A stretch of 29,376 nucleotides of DNA from CAZWSE01 sp964636575. Its GTDB lineage: Bacteria; Pseudomonadota; Alphaproteobacteria; Rhodobacterales; Rhodobacteraceae. Below the pieces are notes generated by a model, which was not told where the DNA came from, ran no database searches, and was given only the letters and a program-made list of their open reading frames with translations. Shown piece after piece: positions 7,671 to 15,213 of the stretch. The stretch's first letter is position 1; each line of letters opens with the position of its first letter. The position numbers and the translations under genes are program-made. Location of the stretch: positions 1 to 29,376 of the forward strand of contig CAZWSE010000043.1 in assembly GCA_964636575.1 (NCBI GenBank), written 5' to 3'.

Positions 7671-7700
7671 AAAACCCCCGCCATTTGCATGTGCGGGGGT
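7671..7700 (-). terminator. Rho-independent terminator of rpsU
   Basis: On the minus strand ACCCCCGC (7700-7693) pairs with GCGGGGGT (7681-7674) around an 11-nt loop, followed by a T-run (the A-run at 7671-7674 on the plus strand plus the stem-closing A). It lies 35 bp past the rpsU stop and upstream of yghU, so it separates the two transcripts. Confidence 0.9.
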
Positions 7701-7734
7701 CTTAAGTCTCAAAAGCCTTTAAAAAGGACAGATA

Positions 7735-7941
7735 TTACATGCCGTTCTCGCGTTGGAGCTTTTTGCGTGCCAACTTGCGGGACCGACGGATCGCTTCTGC
7801 CTTCTCGCGCGCTTTCTTCTCGGACGGCTTTTCGAAATGTTGCTTCAGCTTCATTTCGCGAAACACGCCCTCGCGCTGCAATTTCTTCTTCAGGGCACGA
7901 AGCGCCTGATCGACATTGTTATCGCGTACACTAACCTGCAT
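7735..7941 (-). CDS. rpsU: 30S ribosomal protein S21
   Basis: This small basic protein of the 30S subunit (68 aa) helps initiation through interaction near the anti-Shine-Dalgarno end of 16S rRNA. MQVSVRDNNVDQALRALKKK and REGVFREMKLKQHFEKPSEK are family signatures, followed by the Arg/Lys-rich C-terminal helix. A strong AAAGGTGG lies upstream of the ATG. It has its own promoter (7994-8022) and terminator, so it is a single-gene unit, divergent from the COQ9 gene. Confidence 0.97.
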   Translation of the reverse strand: MQVSVRDNNVDQALRALKKKLQREGVFREMKLKQHFEKPSEKKAREKAEAIRRSRKLARKKLQRENGM

Positions 7942-7993
7942 GTGGTTTTCACCACCTTTCTAGTATGAGTTGCAAGGATTTGCAGGAAGTGGC

Positions 7994-8022
7994 CGTATAG
8001 CAAAGCCGCTCTAGCTTGTCTA
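7994..8022 (-). promoter_or_regulatory. Sigma-70-type promoter for rpsU
   Basis: On the minus strand TAGACA (8022-8017), a 17-bp spacer and TATACG (7999-7994) match the housekeeping consensus in 5/6 and 4/6 positions. The predicted start of transcription near 7987 leaves a leader of about 46 nt containing the Shine-Dalgarno. A second TATACT lies just upstream but lacks a good -35. Confidence 0.6.
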
Positions 8023-8056
8023 GTATAGCCCCAAGCCACCCGTACGGAGTGTTAAT

Positions 8057-8755
8057 ATGACAACCCCACATGAAACAGCCCTGACCCAATTGCTGGATGC
8101 AGCCCTTGTCCATGTCGCCTTTGACGGCTGGTCGGATGCGACTTTTAAGGCTGCAATCGCCGATACCGGCATCGATGCAGACCTTGCCCGTGCCACCTGC
8201 CCGCGCGGTGCGGTGGATCTGGCCGTTGCGTTTCATAAGGCAGGTGACGACGCCATGGTGGACCGTTTGAAGGCCGCTGATCTGTCAGACATGAAGTTTC
8301 GCGACCGAATCGCAGCAGGTGTCCGCTACCGTCTTGAGGCGGTTCCTGATAAGGAAGCCGTGCGTCGCGGGTCGACCCTGTTTGCCTTGCCTATGTATGC
8401 CGCTGACGGGGCCAAGCTGGTTTGGGGCACCTGTGATCTGATTTGGGATACCCTTGGCGATACATCAGATGATGTGAACTGGTACACCAAGCGCGCCACC
8501 CTGTCCGGCGTCTATACAGCAACGGTGCTTTATTGGTTGGGCGACGACAGCGCTGACCATGCGGCGACGTGGGAATTTCTGGACCGTCGCATCGACAATG
8601 TAATGCAGATCGAGAAACTGAAGGCCCAAGCCCGTGAGAACCCTGTATTGTCCAAGTTGATGACTGGTCCAAACTGGTTGCTGGGCATGGTGAAGGCTCC
8701 GCCGCGTATGCCGGATGTGAACCTGCCCGGAAGCTGGACCGCCCCGCGAAAGTAG
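8057..8755 (+). CDS. COQ9 family ubiquinone biosynthesis protein
   Basis: COQ9 binds lipid and in mitochondria presents the ubiquinone precursor to the hydroxylase COQ7. Alphaproteobacterial homologues share the fold. This 232-aa protein has the TetR-like N-terminal part (ALVHVAFDGWSDATFKAA) and the characteristic GSTLFALPMYAADGAKLVWG and DLIWDTLGDTSDDVNWYTKR segments, followed by LSGVYTATVLYWLGDDS and the C-terminal lipid-binding/amphipathic helix (WEFLDRRIDNVMQIEKLK). No signal peptide; it is presumably cytoplasmic and peripheral at the inner membrane. No other ubiquinone gene is in the window, so the assignment rests on sequence alone. Confidence 0.92.
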   Translation: MTTPHETALTQLLDAALVHVAFDGWSDATFKAAIADTGIDADLARATCPRGAVDLAVAFHKAGDDAMVDRLKAADLSDMKFRDRIAAGVRYRLEAVPDKEAVRRGSTLFALPMYAADGAKLVWGTCDLIWDTLGDTSDDVNWYTKRATLSGVYTATVLYWLGDDSADHAATWEFLDRRIDNVMQIEKLKAQARENPVLSKLMTGPNWLLGMVKAPPRMPDVNLPGSWTAPRK

Positions 8756-8818
8756 CCTGTTCCTTGGTTTGATCCCCTGTTATGACTGCCGCTAAGAATT
8801 AAGCTGGGGGGCTTTGCC

Positions 8819-9805
8819 ATGTCTGATACAATGCGCGCTGTCGAAATTACGAAACCCGGTGGACCGGAGGTGCTTGAACTGTGTGAGCGTCCTGTGCCTT
8901 TGCCCGCCTACGGGCAGGTCGTGATTAAGGTCGCTTTTGCCGGTGTGAACCGCCCTGATGCTTTGCAACGGGCAGGTGCCTATAACCCGCCCCCCACCGC
9001 CAGCGATTTGCCGGGGCTTGAGGCGTCGGGCACTATTTCTGCCATTGGCGAAGGTGTATCGGGTTTGGCGGTTGGCGATGAAGTCTGTGCCTTGCTGCCC
9101 GGTGGCGGATATGCCGAATATGTCGCGACCCCTGCTGCCCATTGTTTGCCTGTGCCCGAAGGTATGGGCCTGAAAGAAGCCGCCTGTCTGCCGGAGACCT
9201 TTTTCACCGTTTGGTCCAATGTCTTTATGCGTGGAGGGTTGAAGGCGGGCGAAGTGTTTTTGGTGCACGGTGGATCGTCCGGTATCGGTACAACGGCCAT
9301 TCAACTGGCGAACACATTTGGCGCGCGTGTCTTTGCGACCGCTGGTACTGATGACAAAGGCATGGCTTGTGAAGAACTGGGTGCAGAGCGCTGCATTAAC
9401 TATAAGCACGAAGATTTCGTCGAAGAAATCAAAGCCGTTGGTGGTGCGGATCTGATCTTGGACATGGTCGGTGGCGACTATATCCCCCGCAACCTGAAAG
9501 CCTTGGCCGATGATGGTCGGCTTGTGCAGATCGCGTTTCTTGGCGGCCCGAAGGTGGAATTGAACTTTGCCCAACTGATGACCCGCCGTTTGACGATGAC
9601 CGGCAGCACCCTGCGCCCGCAGTCTGATCTGGCGAAGGCCCGTATCGCCCAAGAGCTGCGCGAAGCGGTCTGGCCAAAACTGTCTACAGGCCAGATCAAA
9701 CCTGTTATGGACAGTGAGTTTGCACTGGCCGATGCCGCTGATGCCCATGCCCGCATGGAAAGCAGCGATCACATCGGCAAGATCGTTTTGAAGGTCGCCG
9801 GTTAG
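8819..9805 (+). CDS. NAD(P)H-quinone oxidoreductase, zinc-independent MDR family (PIG3/QOR-like)
   Basis: This 328-aa member of the medium-chain dehydrogenase/reductase superfamily is of the quinone-oxidoreductase type. The N-terminal catalytic domain has VAFAGVNRPDALQRAGAY and YNPPPTASDLPGLEASGT, as in TP53I3/PIG3 proteins. No catalytic zinc ligands are evident, which fits QOR and not alcohol dehydrogenase. The nucleotide-binding domain has FLVHGGSSGIGTTAIQLANT. MTRRLTMTGSTLRPQS and HIGKIVLKVAG at the end are typical. It is expected to reduce quinones with NADPH in the cytoplasm; the native substrate is not evident. GGGGGG about 7 bp upstream of the ATG acts as Shine-Dalgarno. It follows the COQ9 gene by 63 bp and may be cotranscribed, though a functional link is only suggestive. 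Confidence 0.92.
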   Translation: MSDTMRAVEITKPGGPEVLELCERPVPLPAYGQVVIKVAFAGVNRPDALQRAGAYNPPPTASDLPGLEASGTISAIGEGVSGLAVGDEVCALLPGGGYAEYVATPAAHCLPVPEGMGLKEAACLPETFFTVWSNVFMRGGLKAGEVFLVHGGSSGIGTTAIQLANTFGARVFATAGTDDKGMACEELGAERCINYKHEDFVEEIKAVGGADLILDMVGGDYIPRNLKALADDGRLVQIAFLGGPKVELNFAQLMTRRLTMTGSTLRPQSDLAKARIAQELREAVWPKLSTGQIKPVMDSEFALADAADAHARMESSDHIGKIVLKVAG

Positions 9806-9944
9806 GCCTGTTGCCTTAATCCCGCCACACTCAGGACAGACTGTTTCCAAATTTGGGGCTATTCGACTGGCGGTTTATCGCCTATGTCCTGCTGCAACGG
9901 TTGGGGGCGCGGTCCGCAAGGACTGACCAATCGGAAGTGTTGTT

Positions 9945-10622
9945 ATGTTTAAGAGTGTACTTTTTGCCGCCGGTCTGACCGTCGCTGCAACAACTGTGTC
10001 TGCAGGGACGGTCACGGTCGACTATCAGGAAAAATCGGTGTTCGGTTCTCCTAATCTGTCAAGCTATGTCAAAATCAAATCCGACAAATACACAGGCGGT
10101 GCCCGCGCGGGTATGTTCCGTTTGCGTGCGGATGGCTTCGATGATTTTGATGCGTTCTGCGTCGACTTGGCCCAGTATATCGCCAACGGGAAAGCCTATG
10201 AGACGGCTGTAAACCTGTTTTCCGCGGATACCTTGGATACAATCGATCGCCTTTACACAAGCGCCTACGCCCTTGTTGATACGGCCATCGAAGCGGCTGG
10301 TTTCCAGATCGCACTTTGGGAAATCGTTGAAGACACAGGCTCGGCCTATGATCTGAGCAAAGGCGCGTTCGCCGCTCAAGGCGCGGCCGTGTCCCAAGCG
10401 CAGACATTCTTGGATGCACTTGGCACCGAGACTGGAAAATACACCCTTAGCTTTCTTGAAAGCGGCGTATCGCAGGATGTTGTGACCGGCACCTTGAACC
10501 CGAAATCGCCGTTGAACGGTGGCGGTACGGTTACGGTCGCCCCGGTTCCATTGCCTGCCTCCGGCCTGTTGATGCTGGCCGGTTTGGCCGGCGCCGCTGG
10601 CCTGCGTCGCCGCAAAGGCTAA
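9945..10622 (+). CDS. VPLPA-CTERM sorting domain surface protein, possible thioester domain
   Basis: This 225-aa exported protein has a signal peptide at 1-20 (cleavage after VSA) and ends with VPLPASGLLMLAGLAGAAGL followed by RRRKG. That is the VPLPA-CTERM form of the PEP-CTERM signal: motif, hydrophobic helix, Arg-rich tail, recognised by an exosortase in the inner membrane. No exosortase gene is in the window. In the middle are DAFCVDLAQYI (Cys72) and AAGFQIALWEIVED (Gln121). This Cys...Gln arrangement resembles thioester-domain motifs in surface adhesins, in which Cys and Gln form an internal thioester that can bond covalently to host or surface amines. This is an inference. GGAAGTG precedes the ATG. 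Upstream, a GNRA-type hairpin (GTCC-GCAA-GGAC, 9912-9923) lies in the leader. Partner and function unknown. Confidence 0.85.
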   Translation: MFKSVLFAAGLTVAATTVSAGTVTVDYQEKSVFGSPNLSSYVKIKSDKYTGGARAGMFRLRADGFDDFDAFCVDLAQYIANGKAYETAVNLFSADTLDTIDRLYTSAYALVDTAIEAAGFQIALWEIVEDTGSAYDLSKGAFAAQGAAVSQAQTFLDALGTETGKYTLSFLESGVSQDVVTGTLNPKSPLNGGGTVTVAPVPLPASGLLMLAGLAGAAGLRRRKG

Positions 10623-10669
10623 CACACAGAACAATCGACCTTGGGGGGGAACGAACCTCGGGGCATTGA

Positions 10670-10700
10670 GGCGTGCGGCATCGGTATGGTGTCGCACGCC
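10670..10700. terminator. Strong hairpin between convergent genes, no U-tract
   Basis: GGCGTGCG (10670-10677) pairs perfectly with CGCACGCC (10693-10700), extended by wobble pairs inside. It lies between the VPLPA-CTERM gene and the convergent hypothetical gene. Neither strand has a clear T-run after it, so it may be a bidirectional 3'-end-stabilising hairpin and not a classical terminator. Confidence 0.5.
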
Positions 10701-10708
10701 GACGACGT

Positions 10709-11266
10709 TTAGATGGACTGGATATCGCCTTTTGCAGGAGCGCCCATTTCGGCCCGCTGCCGTTCATAGGCACGGTGGATCGCAAAGCCCATTTGCGGCT
10801 CGATCAGCATTAATAGACCTGCTGTTCGGCCCGACATCCGCTTGATCCCGGGCATGCGCATTTTACGCAAGAACCCTTCTGTACCCATCCGGCAAAGCGC
10901 CGAATTGTAGGCGTCTTCAATCGTCACATCCATTTTGCGGCGGCCCAGCACCAGATCGCGGGCCAGCTTTTGAACCATCGGCCATTGCTTTCGGACACGG
11001 CGCCGTTCGGACCATGCAAAATGGGCTTCTTCAATGGCCTCGGCAGAACTGTCGGTGTTGGCATGATAGCCATGGGCCTTGTCAGCGTGATGGACAAACC
11101 AGATCAGCTCGCCCTGATCTGTGATCGCCCTGAGCGCAGTGATCTTGCCGCAATCAGAAGTGATCTTGTGAGATTGGTCGACCCACATCGGCACCCAATT
11201 TGCGGTTTCGCGGGTGATGGTGCCGGTGACCGTGGCCATTTCAGCCTCGATCAGCGATTGCATGGG
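10709..11266 (-). CDS. Hypothetical protein, truncated at an assembly gap
   Basis: I do not recognise this protein. About 185 residues are visible, from a candidate Met at 11263 (MQSLIEAEMATVTG) to the TAG/TAA-type stop at 10709. The frame stays open to the edge of the N-run, so the true start may be inside the gap. The visible part is soluble-looking and basic in the second half (SERRRVRKQWPMVQKLARDL, then RKMRMPGIKRMSGRTAG). The first half has DQGELIWFVHHADKAHGYHA, with several His. There are no membrane helices and no signal peptide. It converges on the VPLPA-CTERM gene. The merged reading frame running through the Ns into the next gene is an artefact. Confidence 0.6.
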   Translation of the reverse strand, partial: PMQSLIEAEMATVTGTITRETANWVPMWVDQSHKITSDCGKITALRAITDQGELIWFVHHADKAHGYHANTDSSAEAIEEAHFAWSERRRVRKQWPMVQKLARDLVLGRRKMDVTIEDAYNSALCRMGTEGFLRKMRMPGIKRMSGRTAGLLMLIEPQMGFAIHRAYERQRAEMGAPAKGDIQSI

Positions 11267-11366
11267 NNNNNNNNNNNNNNNNNNNNNNNNNNNNNNNNNN
11301 NNNNNNNNNNNNNNNNNNNNNNNNNNNNNNNNNNNNNNNNNNNNNNNNNNNNNNNNNNNNNNNNNN
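11267..11366. other. Assembly gap (100 N), real
   Basis: Exactly 100 N, the conventional size for a gap of unknown length. The flanks (ending in GATTGCATGGG on the left and starting GCGGGATTGTGCC on the right) share no overlap that I can see, so sequence is missing here. The unknown part probably contains the start of the hypothetical gene to the left and possibly its promoter. Confidence 0.95.
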
Positions 11367-11388
11367 GCGGGATTGTGCCTAAATGCGA

Positions 11389-11697
11389 CTACCACCCGTA
11401 GATTGCAACTTGAGTAACCAAAGTGCGAAGCGCCGAGAGACTTGTGACAAACCCGACCGTTCCGAACAGGGCGGTGGCTATCAGGTTCAACGCCTGAACA
11501 CTCCAAACCCATTTTCGAAACGAAGGTAGCTTTGCTGCGACGTATTGGTTCAGTGTAAACAGGACGATTACGCAAATATAGAACAGGGTTAGACGCGGCC
11601 AACGGGACGACACCAGCCCCAACCCTGCGGACATGGCCAGCGGCAGGGCGATATTTATTGCAATCATTGATGAAATGAACTGCGCGTTTGCCGTCAT
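11389..11697 (-). CDS. Small membrane protein coupled to RNase T2
   Basis: This 102-aa protein of unknown family has three likely membrane helices: about 8-29 (SSMIAINIALPLAMSAGLGL), 36-52 (LTLFYICVIVLFTLNQY) and 67-90 (VQALNLIATALFGTVGF). Its ATG overlaps the RNase T2 stop as ATGA (11694-11697), the classic sign of translational coupling, so the two are cotranscribed and made together. No catalytic motif is visible. It ends 23 bp before the assembly gap. Its link with an exported RNase (immunity, export help, or none) is unknown. Confidence 0.7.
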   Translation of the reverse strand: MTANAQFISSMIAINIALPLAMSAGLGLVSSRWPRLTLFYICVIVLFTLNQYVAAKLPSFRKWVWSVQALNLIATALFGTVGFVTSLSALRTLVTQVAIYGW

Positions 11698-12317
11698 TCA
11701 ATCGCCTCAAACATCGCGTCTTTCATCCGGCAGTCTTTGATCACATCGCTGCCGCAGGGCACAGGCGAAAGGTCTTTGGACACACAAACACGGGCTTCTT
11801 GGATGTGGCCGGATTTGCAGGTGATTGTGATCATGTCTGGTTCCAGCTGCGGGTTAGCCTCTAAGAATGCGTCTTCCACCACGGCTGCGGGTACTTTCAC
11901 ATCACGCTCCAGCTTGCGAAATACAGGTGGGCGCGTGACGGTCGCATAGGCCTTGCGGGTCAGCGCGTAATAGTCATCCGGTGACAGCCCAGTGCAGACC
12001 CCGTGTTTTTTCCACTGATGCCAGGCCAGCCCAGACGTGCCCATGATATCTGCCATGTCCTTTGTCATGCTGCGCGATGGCTGCCGGAATGTTGTTCTGC
12101 AATAGGACGGGTACCCGCGATGAAACTGCGGCCAAAGCCCGTGCATGATCCAGCCGTGATCCTCATTGCATTGGGGGGATCCGCGTGCGTCACCTTCAAG
12201 CGCACACCAGTTTGGCGACCAGCTAAGAGAGATCACATAGTAATCAAAATCACCCGCCTTTTCGCCGTCGGCCCAAGCCGCACAGCAAGTAAAAAGCCAA
12301 ATCAGTAACACACGCAT
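11694..12317 (-). CDS. Exported ribonuclease T2 family protein
   Basis: RNase T2 enzymes cleave RNA through a 2',3'-cyclic phosphate and act outside the cytoplasm. The 207-aa protein has a short signal peptide (about 1-16, ending CCAAWA). YYVISLSWSPNWC opens the fold. Active-site segment CAS I is WIMHGLWPQ with catalytic His59. CAS II is WHQWKKHGVC with His100 and His105. The usual Glu in H-E-W-x-K-H-G is Gln101 here. Multiple Cys (38, 50, 73, 108 and later ones) fit disulfides in the periplasm. ATGA overlap couples it to a downstream membrane protein. It is divergent from trcR. A role in RNA scavenging is typical of the family. Confidence 0.92.
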   Translation of the reverse strand: MRVLLIWLFTCCAAWADGEKAGDFDYYVISLSWSPNWCALEGDARGSPQCNEDHGWIMHGLWPQFHRGYPSYCRTTFRQPSRSMTKDMADIMGTSGLAWHQWKKHGVCTGLSPDDYYALTRKAYATVTRPPVFRKLERDVKVPAAVVEDAFLEANPQLEPDMITITCKSGHIQEARVCVSKDLSPVPCGSDVIKDCRMKDAMFEAIE

Positions 12318-12444
12318 TGGGGGTCTTTCCTTATTCTGATTGTCTCAGTATATAGGGCTCAAGTTCCCCCACAATGGAAACCGTTCTGCCAAGCAGGACA
12401 GCCAGTTTCAGGCGACGGGGAAGGTATGCGTAAGGAGACGTGAC

Positions 12445-13230
12445 ATGGCAAAACCGATTATGGCCAAGGCGACCGCCGTTTGGCTGGTGGACAACACCAC
12501 TTTGAGCTTCAAACAGATCGCTGATTTCGTGGAAATGCACGAGCTTGAGGTCCAAGGCATTGCGGATGGTGATGTGGCGACAGGCGTCAAAGGGTTTGAC
12601 CCCATTGCCAACAACCAGCTGACCGCTGAGAACATTGAAGCTGCTGAAAAAGACCCGCTGGTGAAGCTGGAGCTGAAATTCAACGCCGCCGCCGTGGGCG
12701 AGGAAAAGCGTCGTGGCCCGCGCTATACGCCGTTGTCCAAACGTCAGGACCGTCCTGCGTCGATCCTGTGGTTGGTCAAGTTCCACCCTGAACTGTCGGA
12801 TGCCCAGATTTCCAAGCTGGTTGGCACCACCAAGCCGACCATCCAAGCCATCCGTGAGCGCACGCACTGGAATATCTCAAACATCCAGCCGATTGATCCG
12901 GTGGCCTTGGGTCTGTGTAAGCAATCAGAGTTGGACGCTATCGTTCAAAAAGCCGCCGCCAAGAAGGCCAAAGACGGTGAGGTTATGTCAGATGACGAGC
13001 GCCGGAAGCTGGTCAGCACCGAGCAATCGCTGGGCATGGACGCAGAGCCGAAGATCCCGACGGCCATCGAAGGGCTTGAGACCTTTACGCTGAACGATGA
13101 CGCCCCTGCTGAAGACGCAGAGCCGAACCCGAGCGATTTTGCCGACGCGGACAGCTTTTTCAATCTGCCTGATGGCGCGAATGATGATGCCGAAGAAGGC
13201 AACAGCGAAGACGACAACGCCAAAGCCTAA
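12445..13230 (+). CDS. trcR: Cell cycle transcriptional regulator TrcR (DUF1013)
   Basis: The DUF1013 family is nearly confined to Alphaproteobacteria and its members are annotated as the cell-cycle regulator TrcR. I start at 12445 (MAKPIMAKATAVWLVDNTTL) because TAAGGAG stands just upstream; the longer frame from 12340 adds unrelated residues. The core (1-180) is highly conserved: LSFKQIADFVEMHELEVQGI is a helix-turn-helix-like stretch, and ILWLVKFHPELSDAQISKLV followed by GTTKPTIQAIRERTHWN is a second one. The tail from about 195 is strongly acidic (DDAPAEDAEPNPSDFADADS, then DDAEEGNSEDDN) and probably disordered. It is cytoplasmic and monocistronic, with a terminator directly after. Its direct targets are not evident here. 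Confidence 0.93.
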   Translation: MAKPIMAKATAVWLVDNTTLSFKQIADFVEMHELEVQGIADGDVATGVKGFDPIANNQLTAENIEAAEKDPLVKLELKFNAAAVGEEKRRGPRYTPLSKRQDRPASILWLVKFHPELSDAQISKLVGTTKPTIQAIRERTHWNISNIQPIDPVALGLCKQSELDAIVQKAAAKKAKDGEVMSDDERRKLVSTEQSLGMDAEPKIPTAIEGLETFTLNDDAPAEDAEPNPSDFADADSFFNLPDGANDDAEEGNSEDDNAKA

Positions 13231-13256
13231 GGGCGGGTCTGCTGGACATCTATTAA

Positions 13257-13285
13257 AGCTCCGATCCTGCGATCGGGGCTTTTTT
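13257..13285 (+). terminator. Rho-independent terminator of trcR
   Basis: AGCTCCGATC (13257-13266) pairs with GATCGGGGCT (13271-13280) with one G-T wobble and a CTGC loop, followed by T-run 13280-13285. It lies 26 bp after the trcR stop. Confidence 0.9.
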
Positions 13286-13408
13286 CGTGCTCAAGGGGCT
13301 AATGTTTCCAGTTTGGGGACAATTTGAATAGATCGTTTCTAAAATCTTAATAATGACACAATCGCCGGATAGGCTGCCCGTGCAAATTCATTCAGAACGA
13401 GTGGACAA

Positions 13409-14617
13409 ATGCCCGACCAGCTTCTTGGCGGTATCATCATCAATGAAGTGCTTGTTGATCCGAATGGCGCCAACAACTTCGATACAGATGGAAACGGCTC
13501 TGCACAGGGCCGTGACGAATTTCTTGAGCTTAGAAACATCTCTGACAGCGCGATTGATATCTCGGGCGTTGAGCTTTGGGATGCCGGACGTGACAACTGG
13601 TTTACCTTTCCATCCGGCACGATACTGCAACCTGGTGCAGTTGCCGTGGTCGTCCGCGATGTGCGTGCCCCCGGAGATCTACCGCCTGTAACCGGCGATG
13701 ATCTGGCTTTTGACGCCAACTTTGGCAGCAATGTTTTCAACAACGCCCGCGACAATGTTGTGGTCTATGACCCGTCCAACGACGAGTTTATCCAAGCCAC
13801 TTACAACGGCGATAGTTTGGATGACCCAACCACTGGTTCTAACTATGCGGGCTTTTCAAGCACGGCGACCCGTGTCGGCGCGGGGGAAGATTTTGGCACT
13901 GATCAAGATGGCTTTTCTATCCAACGCGAGGCGGGCACGTTTTCCAATTCCAGCACCCCGACCCCGGGCGCACAAAACCTGTGCTTTGCCTCCGGCACTT
14001 TGATCGAAACACCGAGTGGCTTTACTCCTATCGAACGCCTCACGGCTGGTGATCTCGTGCGCACGATGGATGCGGGCTTTCAGCCAATCCGTTGGATTTA
14101 CTATGAGCAGATCACAGCGGTTGATTTAGCGGCGGACCCTAAGCTGCGTCCGATTTGTGTGCCGACAGCGCATCAAGACGCGCCGCCCTTGCGCCTGTCC
14201 CGTCATCATCGCGTGATGATCGACAGCAAGGCGGTTCAACGTATGTTCGGTGTGTCGCAGGTGCTTGTGCCGGCCAAAGACTTGCTGGGGCAGGGTGGTG
14301 TTTTCGTCGATGAGACCTGCCGTCCGTTTGCCTATTTTCATGTCCTGCTTGAGGGCCATCACATCGTCAATGCCAATGGTATTGCTACGGAGACTTTGTT
14401 GCTGGCGGATCAATCCATCAAAGCCCTGTCGACCCGCGCGGTCTGTGATTTGGCGACCAGTGTTGCAAACCCGATCCGGCTGCGGTCTGTCGCTCCGGCG
14501 CGTGTTTTGGCAAGCGGGTCAAAGGCCAGAAATCTGGTAATGCGTCAGTGCAAGAATGGCCGGTCCGTCGCGGCACCGTTTCAGGCTTTGCCTGAACCAC
14601 AAGTGGCCTGCGCCTGA
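13409..14617 (+). CDS. Lamin-tail-domain / Hint-domain fusion protein
   Basis: This 402-aa protein has two recognisable halves. Residues about 5-135 look like a lamin tail domain, an immunoglobulin-like fold found in secreted bacterial proteins: IIINEVLVDPNG, DEFLELRNISDSAIDISGVE, WFTFPSGTILQPGAVAVVV. Residues 192-335 form a Hedgehog/intein-type Hint domain: Cys192 in LCFASGTLIETPSGFTPIER, GDLVRTMDAGFQPIRWI, RLSRHHRVMI (His266-267) and HVLLEGHHIVNANGIATETL. The Hint Cys and His are in place for self-cleavage, but an Asn or other exit residue as in inteins is not obvious. There is no N-terminal signal peptide, so secretion, if it occurs, would need a non-Sec route (type I is usual for such roseobacter proteins). 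It ends 2 bp from the convergent recR. Biological role unknown. Confidence 0.85.
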   Translation: MPDQLLGGIIINEVLVDPNGANNFDTDGNGSAQGRDEFLELRNISDSAIDISGVELWDAGRDNWFTFPSGTILQPGAVAVVVRDVRAPGDLPPVTGDDLAFDANFGSNVFNNARDNVVVYDPSNDEFIQATYNGDSLDDPTTGSNYAGFSSTATRVGAGEDFGTDQDGFSIQREAGTFSNSSTPTPGAQNLCFASGTLIETPSGFTPIERLTAGDLVRTMDAGFQPIRWIYYEQITAVDLAADPKLRPICVPTAHQDAPPLRLSRHHRVMIDSKAVQRMFGVSQVLVPAKDLLGQGGVFVDETCRPFAYFHVLLEGHHIVNANGIATETLLLADQSIKALSTRAVCDLATSVANPIRLRSVAPARVLASGSKARNLVMRQCKNGRSVAAPFQALPEPQVACA

Positions 14618-14619
14618 TT

Positions 14620-15213
14620 TTACAACGATTTGCGTGCGCGCATTGCGGCTGTGATTGTGCCGTCATCCAAGTAATCCAACTCTCCGCCGATGGGCACGCC
14701 TTGGGCGAGCGAGGTCAACTGCACCTGACCGTCCAGTTGGTCCGCGATGTAGTGGGCTGTGGTTTGCCCGTCGATGGTAGCATTGAGCGCAAGGATGACT
14801 TCGGTAATGCCTTCGGTCGACACGCGGTCCACCAGTCGCGGGATGCGCAGTGTTTCGGGGCCGACCGCATCGAGCGCCGATAGCGTTCCGCCCAACACAT
14901 GATAGCGTCCTTTGAAGACGCCGGATCGTTCCATTGCCCAAAGGTCGGACACATCTTCAACCACGCAAAGCTCTCCGTTTGCGCGCTTTTCCGAGGTGCA
15001 CAGATCGCAGATATCTGTGGTGCCGATGTTCCCGCAATTCAGACATTCGCGGGCCGTTGCAGCAACGGTTTGCATGGTGTCGGCCATGGGTGTCAGCAAC
15101 AGCGCGCGCTTGCGCACCAGATGCAGCACCGCCCGCCGCGCCGACCGAGGGCCAAGCCCTGGCAGTTTCGCCATAAGCGCGATCAAATCATCGATGTCTT
15201 TTGTGCTGCTCAT
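14620..15213 (-). CDS. recR: Recombination mediator RecR
   Basis: RecR acts with RecF and RecO to load RecA on gapped DNA. The 197-aa protein has an N-terminal helix-hairpin-helix (LIALMAKLPGLGPRSARRAV), a four-Cys zinc finger (Cys57, 60, 69, 72: CLNCGN...CDLC) and a Toprim domain (LCVVEDVSDLWAMERSGVF, then ILALNATIDGQTTAHYIAD). It is the last gene of the dnaX-ybaB-recR cluster. Its ATG overlaps the stop of the TraB-like gene by one base (TAATG), so translation is probably coupled. Confidence 0.97.
   Translation of the reverse strand: MSSTKDIDDLIALMAKLPGLGPRSARRAVLHLVRKRALLLTPMADTMQTVAATARECLNCGNIGTTDICDLCTSEKRANGELCVVEDVSDLWAMERSGVFKGRYHVLGGTLSALDAVGPETLRIPRLVDRVSTEGITEVILALNATIDGQTTAHYIADQLDGQVQLTSLAQGVPIGGELDYLDDGTITAAMRARKSL

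Noticed and set aside
8792..9850. 352-codon open frame on the minus strand covering the quinone oxidoreductase gene
   Set aside because: It mirrors the real gene on the opposite strand. Its translation has no recognisable motif, while the plus-strand frame is a clear MDR enzyme. Codon-bias shadows of this length are common in GC-rich genes.
11267..11366. Contig-overlap explanation for the first gap
   Set aside because: Unlike the gap in ybaB, the bases on both sides do not match, so real sequence is missing.
10709..11710. Single 333-codon gene spanning the first N-run
   Set aside because: The part right of the gap in that frame runs antiframe through the small membrane protein and lacks coherent sequence; the join depends on the arbitrary 100-N length.
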